Made by a program: the position numbers and the translations under genes. Shown here in pieces: positions 44,394 through 53,691 of a stretch of DNA of 63,604 bases (positions within the stretch are counted from its first letter, which is position 1; each line of letters begins with the position of its first letter). The notes beneath the pieces are model-generated. The model saw only the letters and a list, made by a program, of their open reading frames with translations, did no database searches and was not told where the DNA came from. Location of the stretch: assembly GCA_028290545.1 (NCBI GenBank), contig JAQGJP010000100.1:1-63604 (forward strand), written 5' to 3'. This stretch comes from Rhizobium sp. Lineage in GTDB: Bacteria; Pseudomonadota; Alphaproteobacteria; Rhizobiales; Rhizobiaceae.

Positions 44394-47300
44394 TCAGGTC
44401 CACTGGAAGCTGCCGGTCGTCAGGTCCACGTCGCTGATGCCCTTCAGGGTGATGACCATGTCGACCGTATCATCGCCATTCGTATCGACGAACAACCGAT
44501 GACTCGAATTGACGAAATAGGCTTCCGAATTGGTGTCTGCCGCAGTGAAACTTGTGGTGCCGACAAGATAGCGGAACGTGCCGCTCAGCAGACCCTCGAA
44601 GGCGATATAGTCGGTGCCCGCGGCGAAGTCGTTGATGACGTCCACCGAGGAGAGCGTCGACTGGCTGATATCATTGAAGATAAACGTATCGGTTCCGCCG
44701 CCCCCGGTGACATTGTCCTGGCCGACACCCATGGTGATGGAGTCATCACCGGTACCGAGATCGATATTGGTGTCCGAAGTGCCTGAGAGAACGATGCGAT
44801 TGACGCCCGTGCCACCGACGATCTCTTCCACGTTGCCGATCGTGGCCGTGCCGGATGAGGCAAAAGTCAGGTAATCCGTTCCGCCGCCGAGGTTGATTTC
44901 GGCGCCTGTATAGCCCGTCACCATGATGATGGAGTCGTCTTCGGCAGCGCTGGTGATGGTCTCGACCGATGTAATCGTGGCGGTAACGCCGCCTGTGAAC
45001 GTGACGCTGTCATAACCGCCCGCCAGCGATATGGCGCCACCGGTCATGTCTGAGTTGATCGTAACCATGTCGGCGAATGTCCCACCGGAGACCGTTTCGG
45101 CACCGTTGACCGTCACCATGTTGACGTAGTTATCGAGCGTGAGCCTATCGTCGCCCAGGCCGAGATCCAGCGTATAGCCCTGGGCGGCGCCGGCGAGCCC
45201 CACCTTGTCGTCGCCCCCGCCGCCAGTCACGGTCTCAATACCGGAAAGCGTGACCGTATTGCCGGAAACACCCAGTTCCAGCGTATCGATGCCGCCGCCG
45301 AGATCGATGAAGCCGAAATAGGTCGATGTGCCGGCGAAGATGGTATCGACGCCTGATCCGCCGATCACGGTTTCAACGCCGCCTATCGTCAGATTGTTGC
45401 TGCCGGCGCCGGACAGGGTCAGCTTGTCCGCCCCGTCGCCAAGAAAGACATACGCGCCTGTCAGCGCCGAAGCATATGTGATGATGTCCGACTGGGTGCC
45501 GCCGGACAAAGATTCGACATTGGTGATCGTTGCAGTGACCGCCACGTTCGACCAGTTGACGATGTTGTGGCCACCATCGAGATCGATGAGAGCGATGGCG
45601 CCCGCCGTACCGATCGTCAGTCTGTCCGCATCGCTTGAACCGACGATGGTTTCGACGTCACCGACCGTGACACTGCCACCATTGATGAAGCTCAGGTAGT
45701 CGTTGCCGGAACCCAGGCTGATGACGCCTGCCGTCCAGCCCTGTTCGAGCACAATCCGGTCAGAGCGCGAGCCGCCCGATATTGTTTCCGCATTGATGAT
45801 CGTCGCGGTATTGTCAAAATTGGAGAAGATGACCTGATCGGTGCCTGCAGCCAGGTCGATGGAGCCGCTGGTAAACGCCTGGGAGAAGCTGACGATGTCC
45901 GTACCTGTTCCGCCCACGATCGATTCGACGTCGATCAGCGTCAGCGTCGCGCCGGCCGCATTGATCCGAAGAACGTCGTTGCCGCCCGCCAGATTGATCG
46001 TGCCGCCGGTATAGACCGTCGTCAGGATGACTGTGTCGTCGCCTGCGCCCCCCAGCACCGATTCCACATTCGAGATGGTGACGGTATTGCCACCCGAAAA
46101 CAGCGCGAGCGTATCATTGCCTTCGCCCAGATCGATCTCGCTGCCATCGGACGATCCGAGGATTATCCTGTCGCTGCCGATATTGCCCATGACGGAGTCC
46201 ACACCCGAAACCGTCAGCGTCGCTCCCTGATCACTAATGATCAGCTGGTCGGAGCCCCCGGCCAGGTTATAGATGCCCCCGGTCAGCGCCGAGGCTATAT
46301 AGACAACGTCATTGCCCGTGCCGCCGGTGACGGATTCGACGTTGATCATGGTGACAGTCGTATCTGTGGTTCCGAACGTCACGGAGTCGCCGCCATTGCC
46401 AAGGTCGATGGTTATCCCGGTGACTTCGCCGGCGAGCGTGAGAATATCCGACGATGCGCCGCCCAGGATGGATTCGACATTAGAGACCGTCGCCGTGTTG
46501 TTGAAACTGCCGAAAATCAGCGTGTCGAGACCATCGGCGAGCGAAATTGTCGCTCCCGCCACCTGGGCCGCAAACGTCACCAGATCGGCGCCACCGCCCG
46601 CAGTTACCGTTTCCACGCCAGTCAGCGTCACGGTGCCGCCATTGACATCGATGGCGACCTTGTCGGTGCCGCCCCCGAGATCGAGCCGCATCGCGCTCAC
46701 GCTCGAGGCCAGGAAAATGACATCGCTGTCGGTGGATCCGGTCACCGTTTCGACGCCCTTGACCGTAACCGTATTGAAACTCGCGGTCGTCGATTCATCA
46801 AGAAGCAGGATATCGCTGCCATCGCCGAGGTCGATTTCGCCAGCAAAGGCATCGACGAGAACTATCCGCTGGTTGTTCAGGTCGCCCGTGATTGACTCGG
46901 TATTGGCGACCGTTACCGTCGCAGTGGCGTTGATGTAGAGGTCGTCGCTGCCCGCGCCGAGATCAATCATCATGCCCGTCTGGCTACCGACGACTGTAAT
47001 CTGATCGCCATTGGCAGTGCCCGTCAGTGTCTCCACGCTGGTCACGGTGATCGTGGCTGCCTTGGTTGCGGCGGACAGATCGAGGCTGTCGGCACCACCG
47101 CCAAGGTCCACGGTACCTTCCGTTATCTTGCCGGCAACGATGACCGTGTCCGACGACTTGCCACCGATGATGGTCTCGACATCCGACATCGTGACCGTAT
47201 TGACGAACGAACCGAGTGTCACTTTGTCCTTGCCGTAGCCAAGGTCTACCATACCCGCGGTCACCGCCGACCCAAAGGTGATAATGCTGGAACTTTCGGT

Positions 47301-49028
47301 GTCGGTCGCAATGATCGTCTCTATATTCAGCGCCGTCAGCGTTCCGCCGCCGTCCGAGATGTCAAGCGTATCCATTCCGCCGCCAAGATCGATAGAGGGC
47401 GCTGTTGCCGCTCCCATGACATAAACCATATCGTCGCCTGCCAGGCCCGTCAGCGTCTCCACACCAGCGACAGTCAGCGTATTGCCCGCCGCAGCCAGCA
47501 GCAACGTATCAAGGCCCGCACCAAGATTGACGGTGAATTCACCACCGGTCGGCTGCGCGCCAAGGACGATATAGTCCGACCCGGTTCCACCGGTGATGGT
47601 CTCGGTCCTGCTGACCGTCATCGAGTTCTTGAGATTGGAGAGCGTCAGGCTGTCCAGTCCGCCTCCGAGATTGACCGTTGCCTTGGTCATGATCCCGGTG
47701 ACGGTGATCGTGTCGTCAGAGGACCCGCCTGTCAGGGTCTCTATCGCGGCGATCGTCAGCAGGTTTTCGAAGTCCGACAGGATGAGCTGATCGTCGCCGG
47801 CACCGAGATCGACCAGCCCGCCATCAAATTGATCCAGGACGACCAGATCGTCTGTCTTGATGCTGCCGGTGATGGTCTCGACGCCCGCGAGACTGAGCGT
47901 GTTTGCAAATTTGCCGAGGACAAGGCGGTCGTCGCCGTCGCCAAGGTCGATCGACATTGCGGTCGCCTGGGTATCGAGGGAAATGACATCTTTTCCGTCA
48001 TCCGTGCCGATAAGCGTCTCGACGTTGCCGATCGTCATCGTACCGCCGCTCTCGAAAAGGACGAGCGTGTCGGAACCGGAACCGAGATCGACGTCGATGC
48101 CGACGGTTGCCGATTGAAGGATAACCTTATCAACGCCATTACCGCCAACGATCGTCTCGATGTCAATAACGGAAACGGTATTCGAATAATCGCTGAGGAT
48201 CAGCTTGTCCTTGCCGGCGTTCAGATCGATCTCGATATTGACGGAACGGGTATCGAGAATAATGACATCGACATTGGCACCGCCGGAAATCGATTCAGCT
48301 CCCGAAACCGAGAGGCTGTTGAGGAAATTGCCGAGCCTGAGCACATCATTGCCATCGCCAAGATCGATCATCGACCTTGTTGCGATTGTCGCAATAGTGA
48401 TTTCGTCGTCGTAAGCGCTGCCGTTGATGGTCTCGATGTTGAGAAGCGTCAGTGTCGCGCTCATGTCGAAATCGATCTGGTCTTTGCCAGCTGCGAGATC
48501 GATGCGGCTGCCATCGGCCTCCCCGGTGATCGTAACCAAATCACTCGAGGCGGCGCCGGTAACAGTTTCGACATTCGCAATGGTGAGCCGGTTGACGAAC
48601 GAGCCCAGCAGGATCTTGTCGTTGCCATCGCCGAGGTCGATATCGACACCATTCGCCTTGCCGCCGAAGACAATGGATTCGCTGTCGCCGCCGCCAACGA
48701 TGGTCTCTATGTTCAGGACGGTGGCAATGGCGCCTTCGTCGGAGAATTTCAGCTTGTCGTCGTCAGCCCCAAGATCGACCCTGCCGGTGAACCTGTTCTG
48801 TGCCGTGACGATATCCACGCCGCTCGATCCAAGCACGGATTCAATATTTGAGATGTCGATGGTGTTGCCGACACCGTTCAGCCGCAGCCTGTCGATACCG
48901 CCTGCGAGGTCAAGGTCATCGCCCCTCACCGATGTCGACACAGTGATAAAATCGATACCGCCCGTACCGACGACGGTACTCACGTCTCCAACGGTTATCG
49001 TGGTGCTCGCAGCTCTGGCTCGGGCCAT
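44394..49028 (-). CDS. giant RTX-type repeat protein, probably type I secreted
   Basis: The protein is about 1,544 residues, very rich in Gly, Asp, Thr and Val and almost free of Cys and Lys clusters. After ~45 N-terminal residues come about 30 degenerate ~46-residue repeats, each with an NVETITGG-type block, an IDLGxGxD-type block and an NTVTVSNV-type strand. The end has a canonical RTX tract (GTGDDSITMG, VTGGGGTDTFIFND) and the DFAAGTDYIAFEG motif common at the C-terminus of type I secretion substrates. It likely folds as a Ca-binding beta-roll/beta-helix rod and acts at or outside the cell surface, perhaps as an adhesin. ATGs at 49034 and 49028 are possible; AGAAGGA spacing favours 49028. 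No type I secretion genes are nearby. Confidence 0.9.
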   Translation of the reverse strand: MARARAASTTITVGDVSTVVGTGGIDFITVSTSVRGDDLDLAGGIDRLRLNGVGNTIDISNIESVLGSSGVDIVTAQNRFTGRVDLGADDDKLKFSDEGAIATVLNIETIVGGGDSESIVFGGKANGVDIDLGDGNDKILLGSFVNRLTIANVETVTGAASSDLVTITGEADGSRIDLAAGKDQIDFDMSATLTLLNIETINGSAYDDEITIATIATRSMIDLGDGNDVLRLGNFLNSLSVSGAESISGGANVDVIILDTRSVNIEIDLNAGKDKLILSDYSNTVSVIDIETIVGGNGVDKVILQSATVGIDVDLGSGSDTLVLFESGGTMTIGNVETLIGTDDGKDVISLDTQATAMSIDLGDGDDRLVLGKFANTLSLAGVETITGSIKTDDLVVLDQFDGGLVDLGAGDDQLILSDFENLLTIAAIETLTGGSSDDTITVTGIMTKATVNLGGGLDSLTLSNLKNSMTVSRTETITGGTGSDYIVLGAQPTGGEFTVNLGAGLDTLLLAAAGNTLTVAGVETLTGLAGDDMVYVMGAATAPSIDLGGGMDTLDISDGGGTLTALNIETIIATDTESSSIITFGSAVTAGMVDLGYGKDKVTLGSFVNTVTMSDVETIIGGKSSDTVIVAGKITEGTVDLGGGADSLDLSAATKAATITVTSVETLTGTANGDQITVVGSQTGMMIDLGAGSDDLYINATATVTVANTESITGDLNNQRIVLVDAFAGEIDLGDGSDILLLDESTTASFNTVTVKGVETVTGSTDSDVIFLASSVSAMRLDLGGGTDKVAIDVNGGTVTLTGVETVTAGGGADLVTFAAQVAGATISLADGLDTLIFGSFNNTATVSNVESILGGASSDILTLAGEVTGITIDLGNGGDSVTFGTTDTTVTMINVESVTGGTGNDVVYIASALTGGIYNLAGGSDQLIISDQGATLTVSGVDSVMGNIGSDRIILGSSDGSEIDLGEGNDTLALFSGGNTVTISNVESVLGGAGDDTVILTTVYTGGTINLAGGNDVLRINAAGATLTLIDVESIVGGTGTDIVSFSQAFTSGSIDLAAGTDQVIFSNFDNTATIINAETISGGSRSDRIVLEQGWTAGVISLGSGNDYLSFINGGSVTVGDVETIVGSSDADRLTIGTAGAIALIDLDGGHNIVNWSNVAVTATITNVESLSGGTQSDIITYASALTGAYVFLGDGADKLTLSGAGSNNLTIGGVETVIGGSGVDTIFAGTSTYFGFIDLGGGIDTLELGVSGNTVTLSGIETVTGGGGDDKVGLAGAAQGYTLDLGLGDDRLTLDNYVNMVTVNGAETVSGGTFADMVTINSDMTGGAISLAGGYDSVTFTGGVTATITSVETITSAAEDDSIIMVTGYTGAEINLGGGTDYLTFASSGTATIGNVEEIVGGTGVNRIVLSGTSDTNIDLGTGDDSITMGVGQDNVTGGGGTDTFIFNDISQSTLSSVDVINDFAAGTDYIAFEGLLSGTFRYLVGTTSFTAADTNSEAYFVNSSHRLFVDTNGDDTVDMVITLKGISDVDLTTGSFQWT
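44760..48990 (-). repeat. array of ~30 coding repeats (~138 bp each) in the RTX gene
   Basis: I counted 30 successive VET/VES-type blocks (NVETI, GVETV, NIESV and variants) at 45-48 residue intervals. The DNA copies are diverged, so the array is old and not a recent slipped-strand expansion. Consensus per unit: two Asp-rich half-motifs separated by beta-strands, a variant of the RTX nonapeptide alternating with hydrophobic strands. Confidence 0.85.
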
Positions 49029-49281
49029 CGTCATGATCCTTCTTTGGCCCGGCAATTGCGCGGCGGGCGATCGCGAAGGCGTGCCAACGGGCCGTCTCGC
49101 GGATTTTCGTCTGGTTAACGAAGTCTTAAGCGGTGAAACTTTAGTGAGGCTTGCTGGACGGGTTTTCCTGCCCGGATGTCTCACGTTTGGATTGTGTTAA
49201 ATAGATTTTCGTAGGCTGCATCTTGAACGGTCGGGGAACCGATCGGGAAATTTACCGTTTTCAGTGGAAGGAGATCGAACG

Positions 49282-49512
49282 ATGCAACAGGCAATCGCCA
49301 TCCGCGACGATATTGACGAGCAGGCCGAAGCCTGCGATGCCGGCGAAGTCATCGATGCATTCGACCACGTGCTCGAAGCGCTCGACGAGGTCTATCTGGC
49401 GCTGGCGGAATTCGCGCCGCCGAGAAGCGCGGAACAGCCGAGGTTCCGAGCCGCCGCCGCAAATCGTCCGGTGCGGCATGAGATGGTCAGGGATCGAGCG
49501 CTCAGACGTTGA
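49282..49512 (+). CDS. small hypothetical protein
   Basis: This 76-residue protein has an excellent ribosome site (AAGGAG six bases before the ATG). Its first ~45 residues are acidic and helical (DDIDEQAEACDAGEVIDAFD), and its C-terminal ~25 residues are Arg- and Ala-rich. I do not recognise a family. It is divergent from the giant RTX gene, across a 250-bp region, and its 3' end overlaps the convergent acetyltransferase gene by 11 nt. A role is not assigned. Confidence 0.6.
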   Translation: MQQAIAIRDDIDEQAEACDAGEVIDAFDHVLEALDEVYLALAEFAPPRSAEQPRFRAAAANRPVRHEMVRDRALRR

Positions 49513-50017
49513 GCATTGCGGAACATCGAGGGTGCAGTCGCGCCATGTGGCTGGTGTGACAATATTTTCCGGCGCGGAACAAATCAAATCGCGCCTCGCC
49601 TTCCACCACGAAGCCGTGCTTCCGGTAAAGCCTGATGGCGTTGTGGTTTTCGGACGATACCACCAGTTCGATGCGCAAGAGGTTCAGCCAGTTATCGGCC
49701 ATGTCGAGCATTTCGGTTATCAGCGCATTGCCGGCGCCTCGCCCCTGGAAATCGGGATGGACGGAAATGCCGAAACTTGCCACATGCTTCCGGCGCGGCG
49801 TGTGATTGAGGATCATCCCGAGATGGCCGACTGCCCGGCCGTCGATTTCACAGACCAGTTCGACGCCGCCAGGATCGCGGCTCTTGTAGAAATTCTGCCA
49901 GAAGGCTGCGTCGCGATGCGGAATCTGGCCCGTATTGGCGATGACGGATTCGTGGGCATAGATGGATGCGACGTCATCGATATCGCTGGAACGGATGGCG
50001 CGGACGAGGAGGGCCAT
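49502..50017 (-). CDS. GNAT family N-acetyltransferase
   Basis: This 171-residue acetyltransferase has the acetyl-CoA-binding loop QGRGAGNALI (residues ~91-100) after strand GISVHPDF, and the C-terminal NHNAIRLYRKHGFVVEGEAR typical of the RimI/PhnO-like group (shown in part). It transfers an acetyl group to an amine, perhaps an antibiotic, polyamine or protein N-terminus. It stands alone on the minus strand, convergent with the small hypothetical gene. The ~225 bp before it to the left hold no gene. Confidence 0.92.
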   Translation of the reverse strand: MALLVRAIRSSDIDDVASIYAHESVIANTGQIPHRDAAFWQNFYKSRDPGGVELVCEIDGRAVGHLGMILNHTPRRKHVASFGISVHPDFQGRGAGNALITEMLDMADNWLNLLRIELVVSSENHNAIRLYRKHGFVVEGEARFDLFRAGKYCHTSHMARLHPRCSAMLNV

Positions 50018-50205
50018 GTTTGGCTCGGGGTTGAGTGACTTTCAGACTGGGACTGAGCATGAGCCCCTCACCCGCAATTTCATCGGCTTAGCGTTGCGCC
50101 CAAAGGCACCCCGGTCAAATACGACAGCCGACGCAACGGCTAAACGACAGAAATTGCAGGTGAGCGGTCAACGTTCAAAGGACGATCGCTAATATCTTCA
50201 GAGGG

Positions 50206-50229
50206 GTCGCCCGATAAACACCGGGCGGC
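50206..50229 (-). terminator. hairpin after the peptide-binding protein gene
   Basis: An 8-bp GC-rich stem (GTCGCCCG/CGGGCGGC) with an 8-nt loop lies 15 bp beyond the stop of the receptor gene at 50244. There is no U-tract, so it is a candidate terminator or mRNA 3' protector only. Confidence 0.4.
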
Positions 50230-50243
50230 CGATATCCCAAATC

Positions 50244-51836
50244 CTACTTCTTCGTCACCAGCCGGTAGTACACGAAGTCCGAGGTGGCGCCGTTGACATA
50301 GCCCGAGACATTCTTGCCCATTGCCACCTGGGTTGCTGCCTGGAACATGACGATGATGGGCGATTTCGCCTGCACCTTCTTCTGCAGGTCGATATACATT
50401 TCGTTGCGCTTGGCCGGATCGGCCTCGGCGAGTGCTGCCTTGGTTTCCTTGTTCAGTTCGTCGGGCACAGCCCAGCCGTTCCGCCAAGTCGTGGTGGACT
50501 GGTAATTGCCATCCGAATTGTCTTCGTTGAAGGCAAACGCCTTGGCATTGGAATCCGGATCCATGAAGTCCGGGCCCCAATAGAGCAGCATCGCCTCATG
50601 CGTACGGGCACGATACTTGGTGATCACCTGGCTGCCGGTACCCGGTATGATCTTGAAGTTGATGCCCGCTTCTGCGAAGCCTGCCTGCAGCGATTGCGCC
50701 ATGTCGGTGAACGGCGTCGAATTGATGACATCGAGTGTCACGTCCATCGGCGTCTTGACCCCGCCGTCTGCGAGGATCTGCTTGGCCTTGGCGACATCGT
50801 ATGTGTAGGGATTGTCGTCCAGCGAACCGGGAAAGCCCTTCGGCCAGAACGCCTGGTGGATTTCCATCTGCCCCTTCAGGAAACTTTCCGTCATGCCCTT
50901 GTAGTTGACAAGGTAGCGCGCCGCTTCCCAGATCGCCGGATTGGTCAGCGCCTCGTCCTTCTGGTTGAGACTCAGGAAGTGCACGGCGGCCTGCGGATAG
51001 GTCTCGACGGTGAACTGACCCTTGGTGGTGATACCGGAGATCTGGTCGGGCGTCAGGTTCTTGGCGATATCGACGTCACCGGACTCGAGCAGCAACTGCT
51101 GTGTCGCAGCCTCGGCGACATGGCGGATGATCACCGATTTCATCGCCGGCGCGCCGCCGAAATAATCCGGGTTGGCGGCAAGATTGAGGATTTCGCCCGG
51201 ACGAAAGGCCTTCAGCATGAATGGGCCGGTGCCGGCGGAATTGGCCTTCAGCCATGCATTGCCCATGTCGCCACTGGCTTCGTTGGCCTTGACGGTCACT
51301 TCATCGACGACAGACGCAGGGCGCGAGGCCAGCACGTTGAGCACGAAGGCGGAGGACATGTCGCCGGTATATTTGGCGACCACCGTGTTGCCGTCCGCCT
51401 TGACCATGCTGTCGAAGTTTTCGGGCGTCCAGCCGAGCTGGGTAAGAATGAAGGCCGGCGCCTTGTTGAGCACCACGACCCGCTTCCACGAATAGACCAC
51501 GTCTTCGGCACGCACCGGATTACCGGAGGTGAACTTCACACCGTCACGCAGCGTGAAGGTGATGGTCTTGGCGTCGTCGTCGACCTTCCATTCCGTGGCA
51601 AGGCCGGGAGCCAGCTTCTGGACATCAGGCGCATCGTATTGCACCAGCCGGTCGTAAGTCTGGGTGACATATTCGCCGGACGAGAACTCGTAGGCCTCTG
51701 CCGGATCGATCGAGACGATATCGTCGATGTTTTCAGCGACGACGAGCGCCGTCGCCGGTGTTGCCGCCTGCACCGGCGTCACCGAGACCGGCACCAGCAT
51801 GGTGGCCGCAATTAGGGCGGCATTGAAGATCTTCAT
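50244..51836 (-). CDS. peptide/opine-type ABC transporter substrate-binding protein
   Basis: This 530-residue family 5 extracytoplasmic receptor (DppA/OppA type) has a Sec signal MKIFNAALIAATMLVPVSV, cleaved near VQA. The mature N-terminus has the conserved AENIDDIVSIDPAEAYEFSS block, then TFTLRDGVKFTSGNPVRAEDVVYSWKR (in part). Ligands are di/oligopeptides, nickel, haem or opine-like compounds. The gene follows the XRE-cupin regulator by 14 nt on the minus strand, while its permeases and ATPases are on the plus strand of the same locus, an unusual split arrangement. Confidence 0.92.
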   Translation of the reverse strand: MKIFNAALIAATMLVPVSVTPVQAATPATALVVAENIDDIVSIDPAEAYEFSSGEYVTQTYDRLVQYDAPDVQKLAPGLATEWKVDDDAKTITFTLRDGVKFTSGNPVRAEDVVYSWKRVVVLNKAPAFILTQLGWTPENFDSMVKADGNTVVAKYTGDMSSAFVLNVLASRPASVVDEVTVKANEASGDMGNAWLKANSAGTGPFMLKAFRPGEILNLAANPDYFGGAPAMKSVIIRHVAEAATQQLLLESGDVDIAKNLTPDQISGITTKGQFTVETYPQAAVHFLSLNQKDEALTNPAIWEAARYLVNYKGMTESFLKGQMEIHQAFWPKGFPGSLDDNPYTYDVAKAKQILADGGVKTPMDVTLDVINSTPFTDMAQSLQAGFAEAGINFKIIPGTGSQVITKYRARTHEAMLLYWGPDFMDPDSNAKAFAFNEDNSDGNYQSTTTWRNGWAVPDELNKETKAALAEADPAKRNEMYIDLQKKVQAKSPIIVMFQAATQVAMGKNVSGYVNGATSDFVYYRLVTKK

Positions 51837-51850
51837 TGGTCGTTCTCCTC

Positions 51851-52468
51851 TTATTTGGGCGATCTGCCTGTTTTGGTTCTGGATTTTGCAGTCGTCTCCG
51901 CCAGGGCCTGCCGGCCCCGGAAAAGCGGCAACGTACCCGTCCAGAGCAGTCGGGCCGGTTTGCCGGAATCGTTCCACCACGCATGCGGGCGGTTGCCGCG
52001 AAAATGCAGGCTGTCTCCCGCCGTCATCACCATTTCCTCGTTGTCGAGGCGCTGGGTGATGGTGCCTTCAAGCACATAGAGAATTTCCTCGCCCTCGTGG
52101 CTGACGACCTCGGATCGGTAGCCGGGCGGGATGTTGAGCACGAAAGACGACAGCACGTTGCCGGCGAAATCGGCGGCGATCCGCTCGTAGAGAATTGAAG
52201 AGCCATCGACGGAGAATTTCTCCCGCTCGCTCTCCCGCGTCAGCGCATCGCTGGCACTGGGTGTCGAGATGAAATAATCCATGCCGACATCCAGACTGCG
52301 GGCGATCTGTGCGAGCGTGCCGAGCGAGGGGGTTGCCTGATCGCGCTCGACCTGGCTGAGATAGCCGAGCGAGATGCCGGCCGCATCGCAGATCTCCTGC
52401 AGCGTCATGTGCAATTGCCGCCGCCGCGCACGGATCAGCGCACCGACTTTCGGCTGCGTGGCTTCCAT
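51851..52468 (-). CDS. XRE family regulator with C-terminal cupin sensor domain
   Basis: The protein is about 205 residues: N-terminal helix-turn-helix (QEICDAAGISLGYLSQVERDQ, given in part, residues ~25-45) and a cupin (~110-190) with HEGEEILYVLEGTI and HFRGNRPHAWWN blocks that could bind a small ligand or metal. The family (PuuR-like) controls amino acid, polyamine and peptide catabolism. The start may be 52504 or 52468. It is divergent from the permease/ATPase operon and just upstream of the receptor gene, so it probably controls the transporter in both directions via repeats at 52509-52562. Confidence 0.92.
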   Translation of the reverse strand: MEATQPKVGALIRARRRQLHMTLQEICDAAGISLGYLSQVERDQATPSLGTLAQIARSLDVGMDYFISTPSASDALTRESEREKFSVDGSSILYERIAADFAGNVLSSFVLNIPPGYRSEVVSHEGEEILYVLEGTITQRLDNEEMVMTAGDSLHFRGNRPHAWWNDSGKPARLLWTGTLPLFRGRQALAETTAKSRTKTGRSPK

Positions 52469-52508
52469 TGCGTTTCCCGGCAAAGTCGGCATGACGTTGT
52501 CCACAGTG

Positions 52509-52562
52509 AGTAAAATTTATTTGATACAAGCAAAATTTTTTGTATATTCCAAGCGAAATTTT
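52509..52562. promoter_or_regulatory. three AG(N)(N)AAATTT direct repeats in the XRE/permease gap
   Basis: AGTAAAATTTA (52509), AGCAAAATTTT (52529) and AGCGAAATTTT (52552) are spaced ~20-23 bp, i.e. about two helical turns. An ATACAA-10 nt-TTGTAT dyad overlaps the middle copy. The location between divergent genes makes it the likely operator of the XRE-cupin protein. Confidence 0.5.
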
Positions 52563-52602
52563 GGGCGCCCCGGAGATTGTCCGGATAACAAGGGATGCGG
52601 AT

Positions 52603-53682
52603 TTGGCATTTGAACCCGACACCCTGCCGTCGACCGGGGCGATCAAGTTGCCCGTGAACAGCGGACGGGGATTTCGTCTTCTAGCCGGCATTGCCGGCTT
52701 CGTGCTGTCCGTCGCGCTGACGTTTCTGGGGCTGCTCGCCATCACATTCTTTATCGGCCGCGTCGTGCCGATCGATCCGGTACTGGCCGTGGTCGGCGAT
52801 CGCGCCCCCAGGGCAGTCTACGAAGCGGCAAAGCTCGAAATGGGGCTCGACAAGCCGGCGATCGTGCAGTTCATCCACTATGTCGGCGCCGTGCTCTCAG
52901 GCGATTTCGGCAATTCGGTATCCACCGGCCGTCCCGTGGCAGAGGACCTGAAACGGGTTTTTCCGGCGACGCTGGAAATGGCGACGATCGGCATCATCAT
53001 CGGCATGCTGCTCGGCATTCCCATGGGCGTCTATGCCGCCAGCCGCCGTGGCAGCCTGAGCGATCAGGTGATCCGCGTCATCGGCCTGTTCGGCTATGCG
53101 GTTCCCGCCTTCTGGCTCGGGCTGGTCGGCCTCGCGGTGTTTTATGCGCGGCTGCAATGGGTGGGCGGACCCGGCCGTGTGGATATTTTCTACGACGGGC
53201 TGGTCGATCCCGTCACCGGGCTGATGCTGATCGACAGCCTGCTCGCCGGCGAAACCGAGATATTCTTCAATGCTATCTCGCATCTCATCCTGCCGGCCAG
53301 CGTGCTCGGCTTCTTCAGCCTCGCCTATATCGCCCGCATGACGCGTTCGTTCATGCTCGACCAGCTGGCTCAGGAATATGTGACGACGGCGCGGGTCAAG
53401 GGCGTGCCGGAACGGCTGGTCATCTGGCGGCATGCCTTCCGGCCTATCCTGGTGCCGCTGATCACCGTTTGCGGCCTCTCCTATGCCGGGCTGCTTGAGG
53501 GGTCGGTGATGATCGAGACGATCTTCTCCTGGCCGGGCATCGGCAATTATCTCACGGTAGCGCTGCTGAATGCCGACATGGCCGCCGTGCTTGGCGCGAC
53601 GCTGGTGATCGGCGCCGTGTTCATCGGCATCAACAAGATTTCGGACGCACTCTACCGCTTCCTCGATCCGCGCGCACGATAG
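52603..53682 (+). CDS. DppB-like ABC transporter permease
   Basis: The protein is about 359 residues with six membrane helices, the N-terminal DppB helix before FFIGRVVPIDPV, and the EAA-like loop EYVTTARVKGVPERLVIWRHAFRP (in part). The start codon is not ATG: TTG at 52603 has AAGGGA seven bases upstream; GTG at 52654 or TTG at 52540 are alternatives. It begins a five-gene operon with DppC-, DppD- and DppF-like proteins and a GAF protein. It forms the channel for the peptide-type receptor encoded across the divergent regulator. Confidence 0.9.
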   Translation: MAFEPDTLPSTGAIKLPVNSGRGFRLLAGIAGFVLSVALTFLGLLAITFFIGRVVPIDPVLAVVGDRAPRAVYEAAKLEMGLDKPAIVQFIHYVGAVLSGDFGNSVSTGRPVAEDLKRVFPATLEMATIGIIIGMLLGIPMGVYAASRRGSLSDQVIRVIGLFGYAVPAFWLGLVGLAVFYARLQWVGGPGRVDIFYDGLVDPVTGLMLIDSLLAGETEIFFNAISHLILPASVLGFFSLAYIARMTRSFMLDQLAQEYVTTARVKGVPERLVIWRHAFRPILVPLITVCGLSYAGLLEGSVMIETIFSWPGIGNYLTVALLNADMAAVLGATLVIGAVFIGINKISDALYRFLDPRAR

Positions 53683-53691
53683 GAACCATTG

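Noticed and set aside
44760..48990. CRISPR-like or satellite DNA array
   Set aside because: The period (~138 bp) and divergence fit coding protein repeats in a single open frame, not short identical repeats with spacers.
48424..49200. open frames opposite the RTX repeats
   Set aside because: The repeat array gives long Ser/Pro/Thr-rich antisense frames by its codon pattern; none has a start site or known domain.
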